Source: Aeriscardovia sp040773385
Lineage (GTDB): Bacteria; Actinomycetota; Actinomycetes; Actinomycetales; Bifidobacteriaceae
DNA length: 64,000 nt
Assembly (NCBI GenBank): GCA_040773385.1
Contig: JAXGWH010000002.1
Coordinates: forward strand, 9,329-73,328
Direction of reading: 5' to 3'
Made by a program: the position numbers and the translations under genes. Of the stretch, positions 38,371-46,886 are shown piece by piece; the first letter of the stretch is position 1; each line of letters begins with the position of its first letter. The notes under the pieces were generated by a model. That model was not told the origin of the DNA, ran no database searches, and was given only the letters and a program-made list of their open reading frames with translations.

Positions 38371-38943
38371 ATGACCGGTTTGATCAGTATTCTCCTTGTC
38401 CTACGGAGAGTCGTGCCGACCCTCGTGTGCGGGCTCTTGCTCGCCATCCAGGACGCCCGCACGCACACCGTGCTGCCCGCGCACATCCTCGAGGGGCTGT
38501 CGGCGCAGGTGTTGTGGTATGTGGCTATGGGGCGGACGGACGGCACAAACCACGAAGAGATGTACAAAGAGGTGGCCGATAGGATCGGGATTCCGCTCGG
38601 CATCGCGCTGCTCGCCGCCATGCTCGTCTGGTGCGCCTCGTCGCTGCCGGGCCGTCCGATCGGCGACGGCGACGCCCTCACCACGCTGCTGTTCGCCTTC
38701 GCGCTGTCAGCAACGCCGACATCCGGCATCCTGCAGGAAGCCGTCCTCGTTCTGGAATGGTCCATCCTGTCGGCGGTATGCGCAGGGCTCCTGCTGATTA
38801 TCGGCGACTTCGCCCCTCACCGCCCACGGGCCCCCGCCACGGCATGTCAACGGGAAACAGCATTCGTCCCGGCACAGTATGCGGGATTCGTCCTCACCGT
38901 GGCTCTTTCCTGCCGACCAGGCTGCATTCTCCCTGCAGGCTGA
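38371..38943 (+). CDS. Prepilin peptidase-like (A24) membrane protein
   Basis: A 190-residue, mostly hydrophobic protein. The first helix runs into LLLAIQDARTHTVLPAHI, matching the first aspartate region of type IV prepilin peptidases. GRPIGDGDALTTLLFAFAL matches the second aspartate (GxGDxxL) region, and RETAFVPAQYAGFVLTVAL resembles the conserved end. Such aspartyl enzymes process type IV and Tad pilins, and in bifidobacteria they may sit away from the Tad cluster. The start is uncertain: ATG 38371 begins before the first helix, but no strong ribosome binding site is seen, and an earlier ATG at 38215 would place the C10 tract inside the gene. Function is inferred from motif and topology only. 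Confidence 0.65.
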   Translation: MTGLISILLVLRRVVPTLVCGLLLAIQDARTHTVLPAHILEGLSAQVLWYVAMGRTDGTNHEEMYKEVADRIGIPLGIALLAAMLVWCASSLPGRPIGDGDALTTLLFAFALSATPTSGILQEAVLVLEWSILSAVCAGLLLIIGDFAPHRPRAPATACQRETAFVPAQYAGFVLTVALSCRPGCILPAG

Positions 38944-39011
38944 TTCCCCTTCCGCCGGCTGATCCCCTGTTGTCTGTCTGCTACTGTCCGTTCACTGACG
39001 CGACCGCCCGT

Positions 39012-40445
39012 TTACTGCCCGTTCTTCGCTGCCCAGTCCCGGTATTCCTTCGCATACTGCTGGAATTGGGACTCGTCCGCGGTGAACTTCGTCTCGCCCG
39101 TATTGAGATTGACGGTGACGAAATAGAGCCAGTCACCTTTCTCCGGGTTCATCGCCGCCTGGATCATCGCCTTGTCGGGCTGGTTGATCGGTGTGGGCGG
39201 CAGACCGGTTTTGACACGCGAGTTGTACGGGTTGGACTGGTCGGTGAGCATCGCCTCGGTGAGTTGGGAGGGCTGCACGTTGTTTCCGTAGGCGACCACG
39301 GAGTCCATGCCCAGCGGCATGTTCTTGGCGAGCCTGTTGGCGATCACGCGCGAGACCTTGCCGTAGTACTCCTGCCGGTTCACCTCGCCGCCGATGATCG
39401 AGGCGGTCGTCAGGATCTGCTCGCGCTGCGAGCCGGTCGGTACCTTGAGCGCGTCGAGGAAGGCGATCCGCTTCTTGACCATGTCGCCCAGCAGCTGCTG
39501 CGCGGAGGTGTAGGAGCTGGGGTCATAGGTTCCCGGCTGCAGCCAGCCCTCAAACTTGCCGTTCGCCTCCGTCGGCAGGATCCCCGATCCCCCGCCGTTG
39601 ATGACGGCGTTCAGATCGTCCTTGGTGATCGTCTTCGACAGGGAGGCCACGTTCTCGACGAACTCGCTGACCCGCTCGCTCGCGGTCACCTGGATGAGGC
39701 CCTTTGCCTGCGAGGAATCGGTGACGATGGTGACGACATCCTTGGCGGCCATGCGATATTTGAGCGTAAAAGTGCCGGGTTTGATCTTGTCACCGGCATC
39801 CGCGTCGACCACGGCATTCGTGAACGCCTGCGCCGAGGCGACAATCTTCTTCTTGGCCAGCCTGCGCGCCACGCTCGTGCCGGACTCGCCCGTGGCGATG
39901 GTGAACTCCACGGAGCCGTAACCCGGCCCCGGCCAGTCCTCGGCCGCATCGGTCTGGATGGTCTGCTGGGCGGAATGGCTCGCACGGATGCTGCTGAGCA
40001 GCCGGCTGACACCAAAGCCGATCCCCCCGATGACCGCGATGACGAGAAGGACGATCAGCACGATCCGGGCGATTTTTTTGGCGCGACGCCGGGATTCACG
40101 CCGCTCCTGATTGCGCCGCTCGGTGCGGCTGAGCGGCGGTTCGGGCGGGACGGCCCCCTGCGTGCCTGTCTGCCCGGCTGCCGAAGGCACAGCACCTGCC
40201 CGTGCGGCACCGGCCCCGCCGGCACCGGCGTCGTCAGCACCGTCCTGCGCCTGTGTCTGAGGATGATCCGCCGCGGACGGGCTGCCCTGCGGGACCTGTG
40301 TGGCAGGACTGCCGGCTGTGCCACGATCTCCGGCCTCGTCATCATGGTGTCCGAGCGCGGCATCGAGGGCGGCGAACGCGTCCGGCTGCCCGTCCCTGGG
40401 CGCTCCATCATCAGGCCTGTCGTGGTATATGCGCCTGTGTGCCAT
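39012..40445 (-). CDS. mltG: Endolytic murein transglycosylase MltG (YceG-like)
   Basis: A 477-residue protein. A disordered cytoplasmic region (1-~105) and basic stretch (SRTERRNQERRESRRRAKK) precede one membrane helix at about 127-149. The extracellular YceG domain contains TASIIGGEVNRQEYYGKVSR with the catalytic Glu, GMDSVVAYG and YNSRVKTGLPPTPINQP. MltG cuts nascent glycan chains and sets their length. ATG 40445 overlaps the ruvX stop (TGATG). Gene order alaS-ruvX-mltG is conserved in Actinobacteria. Confidence 0.94.
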   Translation of the reverse strand: MAHRRIYHDRPDDGAPRDGQPDAFAALDAALGHHDDEAGDRGTAGSPATQVPQGSPSAADHPQTQAQDGADDAGAGGAGAARAGAVPSAAGQTGTQGAVPPEPPLSRTERRNQERRESRRRAKKIARIVLIVLLVIAVIGGIGFGVSRLLSSIRASHSAQQTIQTDAAEDWPGPGYGSVEFTIATGESGTSVARRLAKKKIVASAQAFTNAVVDADAGDKIKPGTFTLKYRMAAKDVVTIVTDSSQAKGLIQVTASERVSEFVENVASLSKTITKDDLNAVINGGGSGILPTEANGKFEGWLQPGTYDPSSYTSAQQLLGDMVKKRIAFLDALKVPTGSQREQILTTASIIGGEVNRQEYYGKVSRVIANRLAKNMPLGMDSVVAYGNNVQPSQLTEAMLTDQSNPYNSRVKTGLPPTPINQPDKAMIQAAMNPEKGDWLYFVTVNLNTGETKFTADESQFQQYAKEYRDWAAKNGQ

Positions 40446-41029
40446 CACTCGTCCCTTTTCCCAAGATCGGTATCGGTGGTCCGCAGATCAGTATCGGTGG
40501 TCCGCAGATCCGATTGAAGATCCGCCTGCCATACGGAATCCTGTTGCCCTGCCAGACCGGTTCGCCCGGTCTGCTGTTCCTGCGTCCTCCTGCGGGTATC
40601 GAGGGCGCTCTGCAGGATGATGACCGCCGCCTGCTGGTCGACCATCGGACGGTGGCTGCGCTCGGCATGCCCGGACTGGCGCAGCTGCCGGTGCGCGGTC
40701 ACCGTGGTGAGGCGCTCGTCCTGCAACGAGATCTCCGGCGCCTCAAGCCCCTCACGGCCCATGCGTACCGTCAGCTGACGGGCCCAGCGGCGAGCTTTCT
40801 TGGCCGACTTGCCCTCCTCACCGGAGAGGCTGAGGGGAAGCCCGATGACGACATGGCCGACGCGGCGGTCAGTGATGATGTCAATGCACTCGTCAAGCGC
40901 CTGGAAGGAATCACCGTGGACCTTCACGTCCTTGAGGGGGAAGGCGAGGGTTTTTTCTGGGTCCGAGAGGGCCACACCGACGCGTGCCTCACCCAGATCC
41001 ACGCCCATCCAGATATCCTGGTCTGTCAT
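40445..41029 (-). CDS. ruvX: Putative pre-16S rRNA nuclease RuvX/YqgF
   Basis: A 194-residue RNase-H-fold protein: WMGVDLGEARVGVALSDPE with the first Asp, VGHVVIGLPLSLSGEEG, and SLQDERLTTVTAHRQL with the conserved DERLTT. YqgF is linked to 16S rRNA 5' maturation. The C-terminal ~50 residues are a low-complexity tail ending in a 21-bp DNA repeat that encodes LRTTDTD twice (40464-40505). ATG 41029 follows AAAGGGGAGGCG. It is coupled to mltG by TGATG. Confidence 0.94.
   Translation of the reverse strand: MTDQDIWMGVDLGEARVGVALSDPEKTLAFPLKDVKVHGDSFQALDECIDIITDRRVGHVVIGLPLSLSGEEGKSAKKARRWARQLTVRMGREGLEAPEISLQDERLTTVTAHRQLRQSGHAERSHRPMVDQQAAVIILQSALDTRRRTQEQQTGRTGLAGQQDSVWQADLQSDLRTTDTDLRTTDTDLGKRDE
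40464..40505. repeat. 21-bp tandem duplication in the ruvX tail
   Basis: Two adjacent copies of AGATCGGTATCGGTGGTCCG plus C, differing at one base (CGG against CAG), at 40464-40484 and 40485-40505. In frame they encode LRTTDTD twice. Confidence 0.9.
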
Positions 41030-41058
41030 CGCCTCCCCTTTCCCATCAGATTCCTCTC

Positions 41059-41090
41059 AGATCTGTCATCAGAAAGATCTGTCATCAGAA
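41059..41090. repeat. Tandem 16-bp repeat between ruvX and alaS
   Basis: Two exact copies of AGATCTGTCATCAGAA, at 41059-41074 and 41075-41090, lie between the alaS terminator-like hairpin and the ruvX start. No function is apparent. Confidence 0.9.
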
Positions 41091-41142
41091 AAGCCAGATC
41101 GGCGCCGGCAGCGGTACTCTCCCACCACCGGCGCCGATATCT
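41087..41142 (-). terminator. Hairpin after alaS, likely terminator
   Basis: A stem AGATCGGCGCCGG / CCGGCGCCGATATCT (one bulge) with a ~19-base loop, followed on the minus strand by GGCTTTTCTG. The T run is short, so read-through into ruvX is likely. Confidence 0.55.
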
Positions 41143-41170
41143 GCGGCATGGTGTCTGCCGGCAGTTCGCC

Positions 41171-43858
41171 TCAGCCGCGTGCCTGGTCGGCGAGCGCGTC
41201 GAGCGCCGCGTCGATCTTCGAGGCATCGCGGCCGCCGCCCTGCGCGAAGTCCGGACGGCCGCCGCCACCGCCACCGAGCACCTTGGACGCGGTGCGCACG
41301 AGGTCGCCGGCCTTGATGCCCTTGGCGTTCGCAGCCTTGTTCACCGCCACGAACACGAGCGGGTTGCCCTTCGTGCCGGTACCGGCCAAGGCCACGACGA
41401 CCGGATCGTCCTCGCCCAGACGCGAGCGCACCTCCATCGCCATCTGGCGCACAGAGGCCACGTCGCCGAGCTCGCCGGCGTTGCGCACGGCCACGAACAC
41501 GTCGCCACCGGCCTTCTTCGCCTGCTCGACCATCTGCGGCACGGCCTGCTCGAGCTGGGCGGCGGAGATCTCCGCGAGCTTGTGCTGGGCGGCCTTGAGC
41601 TGCTCGGCCAGCTGGTCCACGCGGGAGACGACGTCCTCCTGCTGGACGTTGTAGCGGCTGGCGAGGTCGGCCACGCGGGCATGCTCGCCGTTGTTGTACT
41701 CGTAGCCCTTCATACCCATGTAGGCGTCGATGCGGCGCACGCCCGAGCCGTTGGAGAACTCGCCGGTGATGACGAAGTTGCCGGCCTTGCCGGTGCGGTC
41801 GAGGTGGGTGCCGCCGCACAGCTCGCGCGACCAGCCGTCCTCGCCGATAGTCACCACGCGCACGATGTCGCCGTACTTGCTGCCGAACAGATGGTCCGCG
41901 CCGAGATCCTCGGCGTCCTTGATCGGCATCTCCGTGGCAGTGACGGGCAGATCGTCCATAATCTTCTCGTTGACCTCGCGCTCCACCTCGTCGAGCTGCT
42001 CGCGGGTGGGGGCGGTGGGCCACTGGTAGTCGAAGTGCAGGAAGTCGGGGGCGACAACGGAGCCGCGCTGGGTGGCCTGTTCGCCGAGCACGTCGCGCAG
42101 GGCGCGGTGCAGGATGTGGGTGGCGGTGTGAGAGCGGGCGAGCGCGGCACGGCGGTCCGTGTCGATGGAGGCGCTCACCTCGTCGCCGACCCGCAGCTCG
42201 CCGTCGGTGAGACGGCCTGCATGCACGCGCAGACCCTTGACGGGCGTCTGCACGTCGTCCACCTCGAACACGCCGCCCTCGTCGGAGAGGATCTCGCCGC
42301 GGTCGGCCAGCTGGCCGCCGCGCTCGGCGTAGAACGGGGTCACGTTGAGCACGACCTCCACGTCGGCGGGGGCCTTCACCTCGTCCACCGGCCCGTCCTG
42401 GGTGAGGATGTCGATCACGCGGGCACGGATGCTGCTCTTCTCATAGCCGACGAATTTAATCGGCGTGGTGAGCTTGGAGACGGCGTCGTCGTAGAGGTCG
42501 AGGTCCACGTTGCCGCGCTGCTTGAGCGCGTCCTGGCGGGCACGGGCCTTCTGCTCGGCCATGAGCGAGCGGAAGCCCTTCTCGTCCACGTCGACGCCCT
42601 GCTCGCGGGCCATCTCGAGGGTGAGCTCGATCGGGAAGCCATAGGTGTCGTGCAGCTTGAAGGCGTCCTGGCCGGAGACGACGGCTTTGCTGCCGTCCTT
42701 CTCGGACTTCTTCTTGGCGTCGGAGACGGCCACGTCGAGGATGTCGGTGCCCTTGTCGAGTGTGCGGCGGAAGGCGTCCTCCTCGCCGTAGGCGGCCTCG
42801 GCCACATCATGGAAGGTCTCGGTGATCTCCGGGAAGCTCAGGCGCATCACATGCTCGGAGGCGGGCAGGAGCGTGGGCATGACCTCGTCGTCCACGCCGA
42901 GCATCTTCATCGAGCGGATGGTGCGGCGCAGCAGGCGGCGCAGCACGTAGCCGCGGCCCACGTTGGAAGGGCGCACGCCGTCGGACATGATCATGAGGGC
43001 CGAGCGCACATGGTCGGCCACGATGCGGAAGCGCACGTCGTCGTCATGGTCGGTGCCGTAATTGCGGCCGGAAAGCTTCTCCGCGGCCTCGATGACGGGG
43101 AACACCTCGTCGGTCTCGTAGATGTTCTGCTTGCCCTGCAGCAGGTAGGCCACACGCTCGAGGCCCATGCCCGTATCGATGTTCTTGCGGTGCAGGTCGC
43201 CGACGATGTGCATGTCGGTCTTCGACTTGACGTCGTCCACCTGGTACGTCTCGAACACGAGGTCCCAGATCTCGATGTAGCGGTTGTCGTCCGCCACCGG
43301 GCCGCCGTCCTCGCCGTAGGCCGGGCCGCGGTCGTAGAAGATCTCGGTGCACGGGCCGCCGGGGCCGGGGCCGCCGGTGGTCCAGAAGTTGTCCGCCATG
43401 CCCAGGCGCTGGATGTGCTCCGGATCGAGGCCCTCGTTCTGCCAGATGGAGGCCGCCTCGTCATCGTTCGTGTAGACGGTGGCCCACAGTCTGTCGGGGT
43501 CAAAACCGTAGCCGCCCTCGGCCTGCGGGGTGGTGAGGATGTGCCACGCGTAGTGGATGGCCTCCTCCTTGAAGTAATCGCCGAAGGAGAAGTTGCCGAG
43601 CATCTGGAAGAAGGTGCCATGGCGGGTGGTCTTGCCCACCTCGTCGATATCGAGGGTGCGCACGCACTTCTGGTTGCTCGTCATGCGCGTGCTGGGCGGT
43701 GTCTGCTCACCAAGGAGGTAGGGGATGAACGGCACCATGCCGGCGATGGTGAACAGCGTGGTGGGGTTGGGCGAGATGAGGGACGCCGAGGGGGCCACCA
43801 GATGGCCGTTCTTCTGGAAGTAGGTGAGAAAACGCTGTGCGATCTCAGATGTGCGCAT
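41171..43858 (-). CDS. alaS: Alanyl-tRNA synthetase
   Basis: An 895-residue enzyme of full length. It begins MRTSEIAQRFLTYFQKNGH, with aminoacylation motifs TRHGTFFQMLGNFSFGDYFK and GRGYVLRRLLRRTIRSMKML. The editing domain HTATHILHRALRDVLG and the zinc-binding CGGTHLDRTGK follow, and the C-terminal C-Ala domain ends with GGGGGGRPDFAQGGG. It charges tRNA-Ala and clears Ser and Gly mischarges. It sits in the conserved DUF948-small protein-alaS-ruvX-mltG cluster. Confidence 0.98.
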   Translation of the reverse strand: MRTSEIAQRFLTYFQKNGHLVAPSASLISPNPTTLFTIAGMVPFIPYLLGEQTPPSTRMTSNQKCVRTLDIDEVGKTTRHGTFFQMLGNFSFGDYFKEEAIHYAWHILTTPQAEGGYGFDPDRLWATVYTNDDEAASIWQNEGLDPEHIQRLGMADNFWTTGGPGPGGPCTEIFYDRGPAYGEDGGPVADDNRYIEIWDLVFETYQVDDVKSKTDMHIVGDLHRKNIDTGMGLERVAYLLQGKQNIYETDEVFPVIEAAEKLSGRNYGTDHDDDVRFRIVADHVRSALMIMSDGVRPSNVGRGYVLRRLLRRTIRSMKMLGVDDEVMPTLLPASEHVMRLSFPEITETFHDVAEAAYGEEDAFRRTLDKGTDILDVAVSDAKKKSEKDGSKAVVSGQDAFKLHDTYGFPIELTLEMAREQGVDVDEKGFRSLMAEQKARARQDALKQRGNVDLDLYDDAVSKLTTPIKFVGYEKSSIRARVIDILTQDGPVDEVKAPADVEVVLNVTPFYAERGGQLADRGEILSDEGGVFEVDDVQTPVKGLRVHAGRLTDGELRVGDEVSASIDTDRRAALARSHTATHILHRALRDVLGEQATQRGSVVAPDFLHFDYQWPTAPTREQLDEVEREVNEKIMDDLPVTATEMPIKDAEDLGADHLFGSKYGDIVRVVTIGEDGWSRELCGGTHLDRTGKAGNFVITGEFSNGSGVRRIDAYMGMKGYEYNNGEHARVADLASRYNVQQEDVVSRVDQLAEQLKAAQHKLAEISAAQLEQAVPQMVEQAKKAGGDVFVAVRNAGELGDVASVRQMAMEVRSRLGEDDPVVVALAGTGTKGNPLVFVAVNKAANAKGIKAGDLVRTASKVLGGGGGGRPDFAQGGGRDASKIDAALDALADQARG

Positions 43859-44032
43859 GCGCGGGTATCTCCTTGGTCGAGACAGGGATGGACAGACTGG
43901 CCGCCGATCTGTCAGGCGGCAGAAAGACTCAGGATATCAATAATGCCGTGGGGTGGGTACGGCCCTGCCCGAAACGGCGAACCGCCGGAAAAGGACGGGA
44001 CCGATCCGGTCCTGTGGATTCGGTCTTCGGCT

Positions 44033-44290
44033 TCAGTCTTTCGGCTCGGAACGGCTGATGAAGCGCCGGGTGAGCTCCTCCTCGCGCGCCTGCTCGCGTG
44101 CCTTGAGCTCCTCGGCGAGGCCGCGCAATGTCCTCTGCGCGGTCTGGTCGTTCTCCTCGTCGGATCCGAGGACGAACTCGCGGGCCTTCTTCGGGGTGTT
44201 GGCGCGTACATAGGCCTTCGCACGGCTGACGGCCCAGAGTGCGAGACCGGCGCCGAGGCCCATCCAGAAAATCTTGCGGAACAGCTTCAT
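44033..44290 (-). CDS. Small membrane-anchored protein, conserved next to alaS
   Basis: An 85-residue protein with one N-terminal helix (IFWMGLGAGLALWAVSRAKA) and a charged, probably helical tail (LAEELKAREQAREEELTRRF). I do not recognise a named family. Proteins of this size and form are often found between a DUF948 protein and alaS in Actinobacteria. It lies 12 bases after the DUF948 gene and is likely co-transcribed with it and with alaS. Confidence 0.8.
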   Translation of the reverse strand: MKLFRKIFWMGLGAGLALWAVSRAKAYVRANTPKKAREFVLGSDEENDQTAQRTLRGLAEELKAREQAREEELTRRFISRSEPKD

Positions 44291-44302
44291 GACGGCCTCC
44301 CC

Positions 44303-44866
44303 TCACTCGGCGTGGGCGGCATGGCGCCCGTGCGGTGCCGCGGGCTGCGCGGGGCCGGATTGTGTGGCGGACCGGGTATGCGGGGCGGATGACGCACGGT
44401 TCATCGACGGGCCGACGTCATGGCGGGCGGTGTCTTTGTCTTTGCCTGTGGACTGCCTTCCGGCCTGCTCCGGGGACGCAGAGGCGGCCGCCCCGGCCTT
44501 CTCCCCTTTCTTGTTCTTGCCGGCGAACGAGCGGAACGTGCCGGACACGGCGCTGGCCCATGAGGCGATCTTGATGGCCGGCTTGGAGAGGATGGAGGCA
44601 TAGAGATCGGTGAGGGCGCCGGCGTTGCGTGCCGTGTACTGCGCGGAGTCACTGATCTGGTTGACGTCCTTGAGGGTCTTGTTCACCTCTTTGACGGTGG
44701 TGACGGACTCGTCGAGGACGGGCAGCGCATGGTCACCGGCGTGCTTGACGGTCTCGGCGACCTGGTCCAGGAGCTTTCCCAGACGGATGAGCGGGTAGAT
44801 CAGGAACCCGGCGAGAATGGCGAATACGATCGCGGCGATCAGCCCGGCGATATCCCCAACCGACAT
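44303..44866 (-). CDS. DUF948-domain membrane protein
   Basis: A 187-residue protein with an N-terminal membrane helix (DIAGLIAAIVFAILAGFLIY) and the DUF948 amphipathic stretch (RLGKLLDQVAETVKHAGDHA, TTVKEVNKTLKDVNQISDSA). A low-complexity Ala/Ser/His tail follows. Its function is unknown. ATG 44866 follows GGAGGAGGTTCGC; the longer N-terminal reading is not needed. It is the head of the alaS-ruvX-mltG unit. Confidence 0.9.
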   Translation of the reverse strand: MSVGDIAGLIAAIVFAILAGFLIYPLIRLGKLLDQVAETVKHAGDHALPVLDESVTTVKEVNKTLKDVNQISDSAQYTARNAGALTDLYASILSKPAIKIASWASAVSGTFRSFAGKNKKGEKAGAAASASPEQAGRQSTGKDKDTARHDVGPSMNRASSAPHTRSATQSGPAQPAAPHGRHAAHAE

Positions 44867-44980
44867 GCGAACCTCCTCCAGGCGGCCCCTGCCCCCTGAC
44901 GCGCACAAAACGACTGTTCAAACTCTAGCATCCACGGGCCCTGCGCCTGTCACCCGTGAGAATCCTGCGCCTGTCACCCG

Positions 44981-45682
44981 TCATTTGTTATACGAGACGA
45001 GCCGCAGACAGTGGTCGAAATCGGCATCGGTATCGAAATCGAACGTGGTGACCGAGCCGTTGGCCGGCCTGTGCGTGAGGTCGAGGCCCGAATCGGCCGG
45101 AGTGAAGCGGCGCACGAGGCCGAGCAGGGTGTTGCCGTGCGAGATCTGCAGAACGTCGTCGCCGTCGTGCAGCGGCGGGAAATACTCGGTGCCGTTCTTC
45201 GCGTCGCGGGCGATGAGCGCATAACCGGAGGCGATGCGCGTCCAATATTCGTCGTTGCTCTCCGCGTCGTGGAACGGGTCGGCCTGTTTGAGGAAGTCCT
45301 TCGTGGCCGCGGCGCCGTATTTCTCGACGATCGCCGCATAGGTGGGCGCGCCGTGCGGGGCGCCGGCCGCATACCAGGCGAGGTTCATGTCCGTGGCTTC
45401 GAAATAGCCGTAGAACTGCTCGCGGAACGCCATATTCTCGATGACCTGAGTGACGCTGCCCTCCGCGCGGTTGGCCGCCAGGATCATCCTCGCCGTCTGC
45501 TGTGCGCGGGTGGTGTCGGAGCAGTAGGCGGCGGCCAGCCGGACGTCCTTGATCTTGTCGGCGGCCTTTTTCGCGTCGTCGATGCCTGACTGCGTCAGCG
45601 GGGAGTTCGACCAGCCCTGCAGACGGTTGTAGCGGTTGAAATATGTCTGCCCGTGGCGGACGAGATGAAGATGCAGGATCAT
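44981..45682 (-). CDS. Histidine phosphatase (phosphoglycerate mutase-like)
   Basis: A 233-residue protein. The phosphohistidine motif is LVRHGQTYFN at the N terminus, and the second His lies in LQISHGNTLLGLVRR; AYCSDTTRAQQTARMIL completes the fold. Such enzymes remove phosphate from sugars, phosphoglycerate or other small molecules; the substrate is unknown. ATG 45682 gives MILHLHLVRHG and has GGGGCC upstream. Confidence 0.92.
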   Translation of the reverse strand: MILHLHLVRHGQTYFNRYNRLQGWSNSPLTQSGIDDAKKAADKIKDVRLAAAYCSDTTRAQQTARMILAANRAEGSVTQVIENMAFREQFYGYFEATDMNLAWYAAGAPHGAPTYAAIVEKYGAAATKDFLKQADPFHDAESNDEYWTRIASGYALIARDAKNGTEYFPPLHDGDDVLQISHGNTLLGLVRRFTPADSGLDLTHRPANGSVTTFDFDTDADFDHCLRLVSYNK

Positions 45683-45737
45683 GGCCCCGATTCTAATCAA
45701 CTGGAATCAGGGGCATGACACTTCAATGCCGTGCGCC

Positions 45738-46697
45738 TTATCTGGGATCCCGTACTGCCGCACGACGACGGACGATCTGCCCGATCACCCCGCCGGCGAG
45801 CGCGCAAACGGCGAGCAGCGCATAAATGAACGCAGCATCCGACCAGTGACTGCCGGCCTCGACCGACACCGGGATCACACAGAGCGCAAATGCGGCGAGC
45901 AGCGCCCACCAGCCAGTGCGGTCCTCCTGCACGGCCGCCCACACGAAGCAGAACAGACAGACCGGGAAAAGGGACTGGCTGGCAAGGATGATGCCCGTTG
46001 CAAATGACGGCACACCCCAATAGGCGAGGTCATACCCACAGAGCACTCCGTTCACGACGACAAAAACAAGGACGCCCATCACCAACACGCCGAAAAATGA
46101 GTTGTTCCCGCGGATCCAGCGTCCGAGACGGTTTTGGGCCGGCTTGCCGAGGGCCCGTTCTATGCGCGGGCGGACCAGACATGCCGAAAGCACCCACGGA
46201 ACAAACGAGAAGGCCGTCACCGCGAGGAAGCAGACAAGTGCCTCGACGATGAGCAGCCACACCGGAGACAGGCCTCTGCTGCCGGGCGAGACGGCGGCCA
46301 GATGCAGATACGAGTCGATCGACGCGGCAACGAGCGCGAGCGCATCCGTGGCTGCGCCCGCCACCGGCACTGTCAGGCTCATCAGCGGCGAGAGACCGGC
46401 GACGAACACAAAAACGGCGGTCCCGGCAAGCGGATACAGAAGAAATTCCGGCACCTCGAAGCCGACCCCCGAGTGCGCGCCGGATGCCTGGGCGAAATCA
46501 AGAGTCCAGTCGCTTACGCTGAGCAGATAGCCGCAGATGAGCGACCATAGCACCAGAAAGACGACCGCGGCCGCCTGGCGCCGGTCCCACGTCATCCTCC
46601 AGACCAAGGGACGCTGCGGGGTAGAGATACCTGTCCCGACCGATTCGTTTGCCCCGGGGGCTTCTTCTTTATCCCCGGTGATCTCTTCTGCCATCAT
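45738..46697 (-). CDS. Polytopic membrane protein of unknown function
   Basis: A 319-residue protein with a ~40-residue polar N terminus and about eight hydrophobic segments, including AAVVFLVLWSLICGYLL, FLLYPLAGTAVFVFVAGL, VLVMGVLVFVVVNGVLCGYD and a final ALLAVCALAGGVIGQIV. No transporter motif is recognised. ATG 46697 follows GAAGAAGGCGC. It is located between a phosphatase gene and rpsD. Confidence 0.75.
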   Translation of the reverse strand: MMAEEITGDKEEAPGANESVGTGISTPQRPLVWRMTWDRRQAAAVVFLVLWSLICGYLLSVSDWTLDFAQASGAHSGVGFEVPEFLLYPLAGTAVFVFVAGLSPLMSLTVPVAGAATDALALVAASIDSYLHLAAVSPGSRGLSPVWLLIVEALVCFLAVTAFSFVPWVLSACLVRPRIERALGKPAQNRLGRWIRGNNSFFGVLVMGVLVFVVVNGVLCGYDLAYWGVPSFATGIILASQSLFPVCLFCFVWAAVQEDRTGWWALLAAFALCVIPVSVEAGSHWSDAAFIYALLAVCALAGGVIGQIVRRRAAVRDPR

Positions 46698-46828
46698 GCG
46701 CCTTCTTCCCCGACAGAGGCACGGAACAGACCTGTCGTGGACCATCCGTCGGCCACCGCACTGTGGACGGCGGATTGTCGTGAATTACCTCAACGTGTGA
46801 ACCACCTCAACCCATCTCCAGCATAAAA

Positions 46829-46864
46829 CAAAAAAGCCCCGCGGCGCCGAGGCGACCGCTGGGC
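46829..46864 (-). terminator. Rho-independent terminator after rpsD
   Basis: A 9-bp stem GCCCAGCGG / CCGCGGGGC with one mismatch, followed on the minus strand by TTTTTTGTTTTA. It lies 22 bases after the rpsD stop. Confidence 0.82.
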
Positions 46865-46886
46865 AGAACCCGAAAGGGCGAGAGGA

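Noticed and set aside
40202..44392. Very long open frame (about 1,400 codons) on the plus strand
   Set aside because: It is antisense to mltG, ruvX and alaS, its predicted product is His/Val/Leu/Ala/Arg-rich nonsense, and the minus-strand genes are clear. Long antisense frames are common in high-G+C DNA.
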